Shown in pieces: positions 1 through 11,652 of a stretch of 60,000 bases of DNA. The DNA is from Apostichopus japonicus (Eukaryota > Echinodermata > Holothuroidea > Aspidochirotida > Stichopodidae). The stretch is from contig NC_092561.1 of assembly GCF_037975245.1 (NCBI RefSeq), positions 8,618,001 to 8,678,000 of the forward strand. Direction: 5' to 3'. Below the pieces are notes generated by a model. It was not told where the DNA came from, did not search any database, and was given only the letters and a program-made list of their open reading frames with translations. Position 1 is the first letter of the stretch. Each line of letters begins with the position of its first letter. The position numbers and the translations under genes are program-made.

Positions 1-95
1 GCATTCTTAAACCCAATCACAATACTTGCAAGTACAACTTTCTCAGGCAAACCGTTCCACTCATTCACAACCCTATTGAAAATATGTTGAATGCT
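1..95 (-). mobile_element. LINE ORF2 C-terminal remnant
   Basis: Read on the minus strand, this edge encodes NRVVNEWNGLPEKVVLA followed by GFKNA. The pattern of Trp, Asn, Leu-Pro then a short helix ending in Phe-Lys is common at the C-terminus of CR1/jockey-type non-LTR retrotransposon polyproteins. The reading frame is lost just upstream (near 90), so this is a decayed piece cut by the window edge. Family assignment is inferred from the motif only. Confidence 0.45.
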
Positions 96-3000
96 TTAGG
101 CCTTGAAATGTCAAGAAGAAACATATTTCCAACCTGAATGTGACAATTGATCCTTGGTAGTGAAAATAAATTCTGCACACACTGTTGCTCTTGTTGAATT
201 CAGCCAATGCAGTATAGTCACACCTGGCTGGTGGTAGAAGACCTACAGTAAGTGTAGGTGATTTCCAATACCATGCAAGTTCACATGAAAAATATGTTAC
301 CTCCCTCACCTTAGACAATTGAGGTCACTATCTATAACTGACATCCTGCATTTGTTCATTGCAAATGCACTATCAGCCTACGTACAATTGGATAGGATAT
401 TATTATTATTATCATTTATCTCATAGGCTACAGTTTATTGTTACGTTGCTTTTACCAGCCAATTGCATCCCCTTGTTACTCTTTCATTTGATTAGCATAC
501 GTACAGCACAAATAAACTGCAACAGTACAAGCATAATGATCATTACTTGCACTGTACGTCACAATACCCAGGCATGCACCCATTGGCGGAGTGAAAGTTT
601 CATAACTGTAGCCTGTATGCCTTTAGCTAATAGTAAGCGTGCTAGCTAGCATTTGTTCTTGGCATGGTATAGGCCTACCAGTACTTTGCACTGACTAACC
701 GAGTCCATGGTTTTTATACTGATTACAATTTGGTCTAGTGCGTTAGCATAGGCCTGCTGTAAGATATACTGCCACATAATAAGTACTAACAAAGTAACAA
801 CAGTATAGGCCTAGCCTACTGTACCTGACCTTTTTCTTTTCTTGTTTGTTACTTGTAAGTTGTTGTTGTTTTCTAGTGTGTTACTTTTCTAGGTCCTGCT
901 CAGTTAGACTGCAGAGTTGACCTAGCGTATGTCCACTCCTATGCCTATAGTACGTACCTTAACTTAAGCAAATATTTAGTAAGGACTAGCCTATAGTAAC
1001 AAACGTCCTCGATCCAGACTGTACAGTCCTGAAAGGAAAGTCGCATGGACTGGTCATATTCGATGTTTCAGATCCAGCAACGATTCCAAAGCTACAATGA
1101 AGGTATGACTAACATATATACGACATACCCAATCTTGATCATCAACAAACTGTAGCCTAAATACTATTACTACAGGTACTAGTACCAGCTTACGTGATCT
1201 AGGCTATTGGTGAAACAATAATTATGCTGCTTTCTGTGTATGATTACTTGAAGTACTGGTAGTAGTCCGACGTCGACTTATATTACTGGGAGTGTAAACA
1301 CCTCCCTGCGAGCTGGTTAGACCGTGTCAATCGTTATCTGAATCTTGAGCGAAGTCAAAATCAAAGGGTGCTTCATTATCGTACGATCGATACGACACCC
1401 ACAGGTAAACTACTGTAGATAACATGTCGGTAATTGGGTCGCAGTACTACAGCAGTTTTCTTTAGGAGTTCAGCGTGTAGTTTTTCTTCCAGAAAACATA
1501 ACGGGATTAGATCTGACTTTATATAATAAGTGTTTTATTGTCAGAGACGTCACTTTCAGTATTTTGTTATAATGTACATTGACATCACACGTGTGTATGT
1601 GGCCAGCTGGCACATGATGACCTTTGATCTTTCCCAGGGTATTTCTCGTCGGCACCCCCGTTGCCATAGTACGTACTCACAGCTACAATCGATTTTGACA
1701 AAACACATAGAACCGCTACTGACGCAATGATTTTCTTCTTGGAAAGAGGAAAAACTGTCCACAAACTGGTTATCAACTGCGAATAAGTGTATCTATGTAA
1801 TAAAAAGTTAGACTTTTAGGGCTTGAGTGTTTTGATCTAAACAGGACTTTTCAGAGGCAACAGAGTGTGACCACCTTCCGGTATGGCTAGTATAGGGAAG
1901 CTATCGTGTTTCTGAGAATATAAGCCTCACGCTGTGGCTAGTATAATTATTTCGTTACTTCTACACAGATGTTGTTACACAATAAACAGAACCACAACAT
2001 AACCGACTGACGAACTTTTTCACTTCAGAACCAAACAGTTATCATTCGTGTTAAGACGAAGCCGTACTACTATGAACTTGAGTTCGTTGGGACATGATAT
2101 TTTGGTACTGCATTGCTCATTAATTATGCACTCATCATTAGCCTACTTTTTCAAAGTCAAAGACCAACAAGAAAGAAATCAGAACGATCCATTGCATAAT
2201 TTTAGGCAGCGCTGTACTTTACCTAACTTGAAATGTTAATTCTGGTCTAAAAAGGTACGTCAGATTTCATTCTTTTCTCGTATTGTGTCTAATGTAAACA
2301 CTGCATGTCATACTATGCAAGTCACGGGAACATGTTGAAAAGCTGACGGCAAAATCTCGATTAACGATTTTGTAGTAAAGAGCATAACTAGTTCGAAAGG
2401 GAACTCTGTATTATCAAGTTGTTATCAGGCCTCCACTTGAACACAGGCGTTTCCACGATGGCTATGCAGTAATATTACTGTGTGGCCATCATGTGGGCTA
2501 GAGTAACAATTCCTATATACTGTAGGTCAAAATGTTTGGTAGGCCCATGGAGCTATCTGTTTATAGCTCCATGGTAGGCCCCAGATGTTGACAATCTCTC
2601 CAGGGTTGTTTCCATGCAAGTTTAACCCTAGCATTTTGTTGGGGAAATAACCTACAGGCTGATGAAGGTCACAGCAGACAATTGATTGCCCAGGGTAATT
2701 GATTGGCTCACGTGTGTCCCTCCTGACCCCTTGTTTTTGTACCTGCAAACTTAATTCCTTGGATGAAAGACTCAAAATGTTGTAGCCTACACCCAGCAGG
2801 TTTGATGTGCAGGGGGAGTCAAATATCCATGCACACAGAGAGACAATAATTCTTGGCTTATAGTCGCATCATATTTGTGGAGAAAAGAAAAAGAAGCAAT
2901 TAAATAATGGACATAAAGTTACAAATATCCCTTAGATTCTGTAGCTCTCAAACCATACAGTTTTATATCTGTATTTATCATTCAAGTTCTGTAAATGAAC

Positions 3001-5520
3001 ATGGGAAATTTGACTGGGAAACTTTTTGACACAAACTTTTCATGAGAGCGCTTTTTTTTTTTTTATATTTGGCTAACATTCAAAACAATGTTGGCCAGAA
3101 TTGGATTCTGTACACTTCAAATTTTTGCCTAGTCTAACTGGATTCTATCCAGGGACATCAGGGTCATAAACCAAATTCTTTATCAACTGAGATATCCAGC
3201 CCTTAATTAGCTTGTGGCAAACTATATTTTTGTATGCTGGGAGGTGGTGGGGGAGGGGGGTGGGGGTTTAGGAGAGGTGCCATACAGAAGTATAACAGTA
3301 CCGTGCATACCTACCATATGTAACTGGTGGGATCGCACCCCAACTTCATACTTAAGCCAGGGATTAGCAGGAGAGGGATTTCAAGAGTAATAATAAATGA
3401 CTTAAAATTGATCTGAATTTCCATCGATGTTCGAACTTTCTCATGAAGGAAGTAATTTTCCTGTACATTCTGACATATCATCCAGGTATGAAATGATCTC
3501 AAAATACTTTAATGTTGGAACAATATTATTTAGTCTGAGATAATTTGAATTTTATTTTATTTTAAATAATTCTCAGGTTGAAAAATACAGAATATATTGC
3601 AAGATCATTTCAAATAGGCCTAGCAACAAATGCAGTTTATTGGTGTTGTCCATGTATTGCCATGTAACATGACATATATACCACTGATTATTACATAACA
3701 TTGTACTCCAGATAGGGATCCGGGGAAGGGGGAGGGGGGGGGTTGCATTCGGTGTGCACCCTGTCCCTTTTCAACTTCATGTCATAAAAAACTAAAAAAG
3801 TTCTCAGAAACATATTTGTGATAAGTGATGGTAGCCATAAACTGTTGCTAAGCTGCTAACGTTTTATGCCCCCATAAAGTATAGCGTTTGCAATGTTTTG
3901 AAAAAACAATTTTGAAATCAAAGAAGTTCAGAAAATCAAGTGTTGCTCACCCAATAAGTTTAAAAAAAACCCACTGGTTTCCGTAAAAGAGATTAAAACT
4001 GCCCGTGCACTGGATTAATTCTTATTTACTTTACTTATCTTATGACGGTTGACAATTAACTACATGACGTTGAATACATGCAAAAGAAATAGATTTAGAT
4101 CTGGTTGACATGGCCGGTGATGTTATCTGCAGTAAGCATGCAGGCCTTATTTGGCTGATGATATGCCTACTAAAATGGGCTTTGATATAGTGTATCTCTT
4201 TAAATAGGTACTATGGGTTGAGCAGACCATTAAGAGCATTACCCATGTATTTTGTATTTACTTTTTTTTTATTAATTTCATTTTTTAATTATTGTCATCT
4301 TTACTGAGGGTAGTCCTGTTCAGTGCAGGAGCAACGTTTTCCAGAGCAGCCCTCAAATACTGACAAAAATTAGCTGACAATTAAAGCTAATTACAGTAGG
4401 TGCAAAGGTATAATGCTTGCAATGGTACAGTGTAGTATGCATTCTTGCAACAACTGTCTGGTTCTGCTCAACTATTTTTATCAACATGCATATATATATC
4501 ATCATACTATAAAAATCTTTTGGATAAAAAGAGATCTTCGATCAATAACAGGGTATCGCAGTAAAATAGTCACAGACTTCTACTGTAGATGAGGCAGTAA
4601 AAACACAGTAAAACTCAGTCAGTATATACCAGTAATGTCTACATAATATTATGAATTAATTGTCTGGTAGAAATGTTGCCACTCCACATACATACTCTTT
4701 GTTTGCTCATTTAGAGGTGTATGCATGATAAAATCATTAAAAAAATTCTTGGAAAAACAATGCACAGAGTTACAGTCATAGGAGGAAGCCTTGACAGTAC
4801 ATTATGAACCAGACCGCCCTGCAATCGGTACGTTTTTCTCATTAAACTGAATAAATTGAACCTCGCAGATTGACATAAGACCTTGTGCTAGGTACAGTAT
4901 ATGACCCTGTGCGGCTAGGATTATGACCGGCACTCATTATCACCGAACAGGATGTTGAGGTTTTTCTTAATAATACTACAAGGATTAAGGAAAGAAAGCA
5001 TTATATGTCATGTATAGATGATAAGCTGTCACGAGGCCTACCGCTGTACGGACAATGTATCAAACTACCTGCTTTCAAGAAACAATGATGGAAGTTAAGG
5101 TCACCACTTTTGATGTTTTAAAAGCTTGGCACTGGGGAATGAATGGCATTTACGTGACAGATTTAACATGGAGGCTGGCTAGGGGTTCAAAACCGTGGTC
5201 ACAGTCGAATGTAAATGGGGCCATAATAGTGAGCAACTAATCTAAAAAAACATTTCAAAACTGTTGCCAACTGTGGGTTATCTAAGAAGGCAATTTTAGC
5301 AATCATATGTTTAGTATTATTACGCTTGAGATAATAAAGTATTCTCAAATATACCGCTGCTAGAATGTGAGAAATGAAACCTGGCTGAAAGTGGTGCACC
5401 TGTCACTATACCCCCCCCCCCATCCCCGCCCAATAATGCACTGGTTATTACAATTGTGACAGTAATATCAGTCAGCCAGTCCCTTAAATGTTGTCTGCAG
5501 TATTTCCCAAGTTTATAGGT
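96..5520. other. Non-coding stretch, no gene recognised
   Basis: Open frames here are short (under about 100 codons), overlap on both strands and show no recognisable domain. The stretch holds a small hairpin at 2,538-2,580, G-rich runs near 3,240 and 3,720 and a C-run at 5,411. A 5-prime untranslated exon or promoter of the downstream thymidine phosphorylase gene could lie here but cannot be pinned down from sequence alone. Confidence 0.5.
2538..2580. repeat. Perfect 12-bp hairpin flanked by 8-bp direct repeats
   Basis: Arms CCATGGAGCTAT (2,545-2,556) and ATAGCTCCATGG (2,563-2,574) pair perfectly around the 6-nt loop CTGTTT. The direct repeat GGTAGGCC overlaps both ends (2,538-2,545 and 2,573-2,580). 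A second hairpin with the same CCATGGAG/CTCCATGG ends lies at 16,158-16,200. Confidence 0.8.
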
Positions 5521-5738
5521 ATGTTGTATTGGCCCCAAATATGCTAGATATTCAAATATGGTCACCTTTGGTCAAAATTCTTGATCTGTTTTGATTACAA
5601 CCTTCGAGGAAATTGTCCTCACTTGGACATTCAGTCTAAATGTCTGAGAACAATTTGGAGAGGAAAGACCTCCAGGGAAATACTTTTTGAAAACTTTTAG
5701 CAATTATAGCAGGTTATAATTTGGGGCCTATACTGACT
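5521..5738 (+). mobile_element. MITE-like repeat with GGCCCCAAAT inverted ends, copy 1
   Basis: A ~220-bp unit beginning TTGGCCCCAAATATG and ending TAATTTGGGGCC, so the termini are short inverted repeats. The interior is shared with 9,417-9,660 (same orientation) and 26,273-26,504 (opposite orientation), for example the block GTCTGAGAACAATTTGGAGA. It has no coding capacity. It is probably a non-autonomous DNA transposon; the superfamily is unknown. Confidence 0.65.
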
Positions 5739-6009
5739 ACCTTTAAAAAAGATGTTTCCAATTTAAATTTGCTGAAGCTGGGTAGTTTCCTGACTCTCTA
5801 TACAGTATTTATATGCTCAGACATATAAACAGCAGGGAATTCCAGAGTAAAAACTTATCTTAGTTGGTCAATTAATGAAAGAAGAACAATTTTAACTTCT
5901 ACCATCATTTTAATACTTAATGTTGAAATCTGATCATTAGGGAGACCATTATTTGTCTTTCTAGCATAGTTTGGGACAACTAATGACTGTTAGAGTATTT
6001 ATATCACAA

Positions 6010-6412
6010 TTAGAAAGAATGACAGAATTAGAAAGAATTAGAAAGAATGAGAAAGAGAAAGAAAGAATGAATTAGAAAAAATGAATTAGAATGAAGGAAT
6101 TAAGAAAGCATGAATTTAGAAAGAATAAATCAGAAAGATTGAATCAGAAAGAATTAGAAAAAATGAATGAGAAAGAATGAATTAGAATGAAGAAATTTAG
6201 AAAGAATAAATTTAGAAAGAATAAATCTAAAGAATGAATGAGAAAGAATGAATGAATGAATGAGAAAGAATAAATGAGAAAAAAATGAATCAGAAAGTCT
6301 GAATTAGAAGAATGAATTAGGAAGAATGAATTAGAAAGAAATGAGAATTAATGAAACAGAAAGAATGAATCAGAAAGTCTGAATTAGAAGAATGAATTAG
6401 AAAGAATGAATT
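6010..6412. repeat. Degenerate AGAATGAATTAG-type purine-rich tandem repeat
   Basis: About 400 bp of irregular repeats built from AGAAAGAATGAATTAGAA and variants (AGAATGAATCAGAAAG). Unit length drifts between roughly 11 and 20 bp, which indicates slippage-driven growth. One strand is almost pyrimidine-free. Confidence 0.85.
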
Positions 6413-7168
6413 AAAGTGAAGCTTTGCATATATCTGACAGATAATCATATTAGTATAGTCACGGTATATTGTCAGTAGTTCATACATGAACAGATTAAAC
6501 CATCATTTGTCATGTCAGATTGTTCTGTGCACAGAAGTAAGTTGATACAGACAGAAAAGGTCACCAGATAACAATAGTTGGCAGCTTGCCCTACAATACT
6601 CCAGGCCAGTTAATCCACACACCTGCTACACACCCACATACACTCCCCCACTGTGTTTATATACACAGTTTATAAACAAAAAAAATTCCACTCTCTTTAC
6701 AAGAATGATGAGCTCATCAAAGACCCATCATATTTGGTTTGTCATTCTCCACTTGTTGATCTTTGATCTCGGGTATCCTTAAAGAATAAAAATGATAGAC
6801 TAGGAATGAATAAGTTTTCCCTTGAAAGAAGAATAGCTTAGTTTATTAGTAGAAGTATCTGAATATAAGTCTATACCATTGTAAAATTGGGGTAAGACAA
6901 CTGTGATGTGGTTAAGTCAATATCCAGCATAACTTACTGCTGTATTAGGTCAGCTGCCTAGCTTCCAGTTGTAATATACATATCAAACTTGTCTAGCAAA
7001 TATTTACAACAGGTGCGCAGCAGAGATGATGTGTCCAAACCGAGTACCTACTCTACCAGTGATCATCAGCCATACACACAGACGCACAACTATAGCCCTG
7101 CTGCAACCCGTCTCTGTAGGGTGGATGTAAACTTTGCTTGGTGAGGAAACAACTTTAAAGAAAGGTCA

Positions 7169-7193
7169 GACAGACAGACAGACAGACAGACAA
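7169..7193. repeat. CAGA microsatellite
   Basis: Six to seven CAGA units in tandem. It lies between unannotated non-coding stretches. Confidence 0.8.
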
Positions 7194-7849
7194 AATACAC
7201 ACCTGGGATCAATAAATTGTTAATGTCCCTTTAAGAGGATTGCCTGTTAAAACATGCAAGTTTGGCAGTACTTAGTAAACCATTTGAAAAGGAATTCAAC
7301 CTTGTTGAGAAACATGTTACCATTGTTTCATGCAGACAGCCTATCAACCAGCATTTCCATTTATGGCCGGCGACCGACCTTGCTGTAATCATCCAAGCAA
7401 ACAGAACCCTGAGTACTGTAGTAGTATTAATGCTTAAACTTGTCTGTTTCTCTGATCGGTGATTCATTATCTCGTTGTAGATACAGTACTATACCAGTAG
7501 TGGCTTTGCAGTGCAAGTTAACAGAGAGTGACTTCTTAAAGTAACAGAATTACTGACAAACAAGGAATTGTAGAAAACAGCCAGCAGAAAGTGAAGGTTA
7601 GTGATATTTTACTTTTACACTATGAAAGGGAAGCTTGATCATAGCTTTCTGTTTATTTTTTGACAAGGTTACAAAGTGTATGTGTGCAAACTACTGTATA
7701 TATACCCTGCGGAGGTAGAAAAAAAAATTAACGCATTTAAATTTACACACCAGATATGGCATCGTTGGGCAGCATATAATTAATCTGCTGAAACATCATG
7801 ATTGTTAACTATACTTAAAGTGTTAGAATCATTAGAATTGAAATTTATA

Positions 7850-8110
7850 AATAAATGAATTCAAATCTGAACAAACAATAAAGAGAGCAAAGGGGAAGGT
7901 TGCCAAGATAATATAGATAATCACCGTTCTCATTAACCTGTCTGTATTCTCTGCGTGTTTTTGTCCCTTCTGTTACTGTTACTTGTCATTTAGCCTCTGA
8001 AGAAGATCCTGCTAGGATCGAAACGTCAGGCCAACTTACTTTTACACATTCTATTACACAGGCTCTCTAGTGGATAAGCAGTTTGCTAACAGTTTTATTT
8101 TATTTTTATT
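7850..8110 (+). repeat. Retroelement-like terminal segment with TGAAGAAG...CGAAAC hairpin
   Basis: At 7,995-8,030 the strand reads CTGAAGAAG, then GATCC-TGCTA-GGATC (a 5-bp stem), then GAAACGTCAGG. The same layout (CTGAAGAAG, a GAGC stem, GCTC, GAAACC) occurs on the minus strand at 55,191-55,222 beside LINE and Penelope-like remnants. I infer a terminal region of a retroelement; the outer limits given here are approximate. Confidence 0.4.
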
Positions 8111-8399
8111 TTATTTATTAAGATAATATAGATATATACAAACTACTGTAGTACAGTAGGCTACTGTGTTGCATTAATAGGCCTAATATAAACATGCATG
8201 GTACACTTTTCAAGTGCATTAATTTACCTTTTTTTTAAATGCAAGTCAAGGTAATAAATTCACAGTTCTCAGCCCAATAATATGCTAATGCACAAGGTAG
8301 CTTTCTCCAGAGTGTATTCTTAAATTCATGGAAGACTTGCTATTGAAAAGCAGTTAAGCCAGCTCTTTAAAAGCTTTAGCTTGTTAATGGTTTCGTTTC

Positions 8400-9060
8400 T
8401 TTTGTTTGGTTTATCACGTCACGTATAAACACAACAGATTCAACACAACGCAAATTGTAATTACAGAAATTGTACATACATGAGGTGTAAGGAAGTGCAC
8501 AGAAACCCGGCAGGGGCTTGAAGATGTGCATCCTGTATGCAATACACAAAAACATGGAGAAAATGAACAACTACGAAGACTAGCAGAAAAGAGACAGCTA
8601 GGTTTAAACCACAAAGTAGAAAAATGGAAACACCCCCATCCACTCATTAAACCCCCTCCCCTTCCCCTCCCATGATAACTTAACAGCAAGTTGATATTTA
8701 TAAGGAGACATGTAACAATTACATTCTAGAAGATCAATCCAATTACAGCAATGAAAACAAGAATTGGGCTTGCACTTAGTAGCTGTCAACAAAACAACGC
8801 AAGATGGTTCTTCTAAAAGATTGAATGCTTGACTTAGCGGTTACATCATAAGGGAAATTCCAGAGCCTGATTGCATGGTTTTGGAGAGTGTTATATTGTG
8901 AAGAAGTTTGGATGGTGTCTTGATGCAGGAATGTAGACTCTCGAGTATTGTGGCCATGGATTGAGAAGTTGTGTCAACAGAAGTTTGAGAAGTAATCAGG
9001 TAAAAGGTCGTGAAGGGATCAGTAGGTGAAAGTTGCAATACTGGCATTTGTTATGTCAGG
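8400..9060 (-). mobile_element. LINE 3-prime end remnant (CR1/jockey-like)
   Basis: On the minus strand, 8,885-8,770 reads NHAIRLWNFPYDVTAKSSIQ followed by SFRRTILRC. This matches the usual C-terminal pattern of CR1-like ORF2 proteins: Arg-x-Trp-Asn, then Pro, then Ser-hydrophobic-x-x-Phe. The part nearer 9,060 is in a shifted frame, and the part below 8,770 looks like an untranslated tail. It is a dead fragment; the boundaries are approximate. Confidence 0.5.
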
Positions 9061-9416
9061 AAGTTTCAGTGACTTGAATAAATGGTTTGGAAAAAGTAGT
9101 GTGTCTGATATGTAGAACATTTAGCCTGTTGAGTTGAGAACGACTAGCACTAGACCAATTAATCATACAGTAGCTAAGGTGGGGGGTAGATTAAAAGTAA
9201 GATATAGATTGTACAGTATGCAGAGTATCTCTAGGGAGCACATTCTTCAGCCTTCCTAGGATACCAATGCCTTTAGCTATCTGAGCAAAATATTTACTAC
9301 AAAAAAAAAAAAAAAAAAATTACAAATACAAATATGATGGTGCAAATTATAAAGCCAGAGCTGTGCTTCTTGACCCACCCTCCCCCCACCCCAACTCTAT
9401 TCATGGCTGCTTGAAG

Positions 9417-9660
9417 GTATACTGTATTGCCCAAGATATGCTAGATATTCAAATATGGTCAACTTTGGTCAAAATCCTTAAACCGTTTTTATTACAATCT
9501 TCGGGAAAATGTTCCTCACTGGGACATTCAGTCATCTTGTGTGTCTGTGTCATTAAAAGTGTCTGAGAACAATTTGGAGAGTACAGACCTCCAGGAAAGT
9601 ACTTTTTGAAAACTTCTAGCAATTATAGCATGCTATAATTTGAGGCCTATATACTGACTA
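9417..9660 (+). mobile_element. MITE-like repeat with GGCCCCAAAT inverted ends, copy 2
   Basis: Same unit as 5,521-5,738. It shares the start ATGCTAGATATTCAAATATG, the core GTCTGAGAACAATTTGGAGA and an end AATTTGAGGCCTATA. The left terminus is mutated (TTGCCCAAG). It carries an extra ~20-bp segment (TTGTGTGTCTGTGTCATT) relative to copy 1. Confidence 0.65.
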
Positions 9661-10083
9661 CCTTCAAAGGTTATTAATATAACCTCCAATTTGAGTATAC
9701 GAAAACAATTTTTAAAATTAATTCAAGCTCTTTCTAGAGTGCCTCGATCACCGTCTCCATTATCCTTGAAGTTTTAAGATTTAAAACTAATATTTGGATA
9801 TTATCTGGAAATAACTCTTAAAACAATTTATATATGGTTTATACAACCGGCCATTATACAGTAAATAAAATTTCATCAGGCTTTATATGGCACATGAAAA
9901 GTGATGTATGAATATATGAGGAAATTAATAAATGAAGCTACAAAAATATTAGCTTCTGGAAATAAATAAGGCCATATCAAAACAGAGATATATGGATAAC
10001 ACTAGAATAAGTAAAGTTGGGTATCAGGTTTTATAATGGCCATATCAAAACAAATATATGGCTATATCTGGAACTTTATATCA

Positions 10084-10427
10084 ATAAAGTTACACCAATT
10101 CTGACATTTTATGGCCAATATCCACACTGATGTTTATAAAGTTACATAGACTCTGGCTTTATGTGGCCAATATCCACACTGATGTTTATAAAGTTACATA
10201 GACTCTGGCTTTATGTGGCCAATATCCACACTGATGTTTATAAAGTTATATAGACTCTAGCTTTATGTGGCCAGTATCCACACTGATGTAAAGTTACAGA
10301 CTCTAGCTCTATGTGGCCAATAACCACACTGAGGTTTATAAAGTACATACTGTAGACTCTAGCTATCTATGGCCTATATACACACTGATGTTTATAAAGT
10401 TACATAGATGCTAGCTTTATGTGGCCT
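10084..10427. repeat. 52-bp tandem repeat array
   Basis: Six to seven units of a 52-bp sequence containing TTTATAAAGTTACATAGACT and TTTATGTGGCCAATATCCAC. The second and third units are nearly identical; outer units carry substitutions and small indels. Flanking sequence to about 10,600 has scattered TATGGCCA motifs that look like older decayed units. Confidence 0.9.
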
Positions 10428-11449
10428 TTATGGATATCTGGAGTATCCTCCAAATATTTATGTGGCTGAATATTGCTACATGTATCACATTTTATGGCAG
10501 TTGGTGTTTAAATGTCTCACGAGAGAGTGTATCAAATTTATGGCCATATAAAGGTTTAATCAAACCAGATATAACAAGCCATATGATCTTGAGTAAGGGT
10601 ACTTAGGAAGTAAAGCACCATTTATTGAGGTCATCATTACACTCAATGTCTGCTTATCTTGTAAACACAAAGTCCTACTTGAGTGTTAAAAGCTGATTAA
10701 ACGAGCTCGTTTAATTGTGTAGATCTGGATAAGTGCAGGAAATCCTTTTGCTTGACTTGTTAAACTTTGGTGGAATAGTAGTTAAGGTATTATGGGGGAT
10801 ATTATTAATACAGTACTTAGTCAATTAAACAGCTACTCACCAAAAATCACTATTTACCCCGCCTCTTGACTGTCAACGGCAAGATCTTCAGAAGTCCAAA
10901 ATGTAAAGTGGTCCTGCCAGGGAAGATATAAATGATATAAACAAAAAAAAGGGGGGTAGACAGAAATAATGAAAGTTGTGGCTTCACAATAAGGAGTAGA
11001 TCGGTGGCAAGTCTAAGTTCCAAGGAAAAAACACCTATTTCCAGTAGAATATATATCACAAAGATGAGAGGATGCTACAGTATATATAGTCCTTTTGGTT
11101 TCCCAAAAGTAAGAACTATGAAGTCACTCTTATCGACCTTGCAAATTTGTGAGTGGGACTGCAGATTGCAAAGACGGCAATGACTATAATGCGGATCTCA
11201 AAGTCGGTCATTAATATTACGGTTAGATTGTTCAACATAGCAGCATACAGAAACGTTGTACTCCAAAGTGAATTAATCAGGTCACACATCCGTAGTCTAT
11301 GTATGCTAAGTTCTTCGATAACCACCATCATTACCTTTCGGGAAACTTTCATACCGTACAGTAGTTTAGATCATCTTGCTCAAAAATGTCACAAACTTTG
11401 AAGAAAAAATTGAAGCCCATTTGTGCTTTTTTCTGGTTGTTACTTTCAG
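10428..11449. other. Upstream region of the thymidine phosphorylase coding exons
   Basis: No convincing coding exon. It contains a 20-bp perfect palindrome at 10,696-10,715. The sequence before 11,450 ends in a pyrimidine tract and TTTCAG, so at least one untranslated exon probably lies further upstream. No TATA box or initiator can be assigned with confidence. Confidence 0.4.
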
Positions 11450-11652
11450 AGCCTTGATAATGGCCGACGTTGATTTGGTAAAGAACTCGGAAGTAACAAA
11501 TGGTTGCACTAAAGGTCTGTCGGATCCGTATGTACCCAGTAAAATTATCCAGAAGAAGAGAGACGGGGAAGGAATGACAAAGAAGGAGATGGAATGGTTC
11601 ATCAGGGAAGTATCCGAGCTGGAAGGAGGATCTTTTACCGACGCCCAGATTG
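11450..11652 (+). CDS. TYMP: TYMP coding exon 1 (with 10 nt of 5-prime UTR)
   Basis: The acceptor TTACTTTCAG precedes 11,450 and translation starts at 11,460 (context GATAATGG). It encodes residues 1-64, including the family N-terminal helices ([20 protein letters not shown]). It ends in phase 1 at a G before GTAGGA, and the split Gly codon completes in exon 2. Confidence 0.9.
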
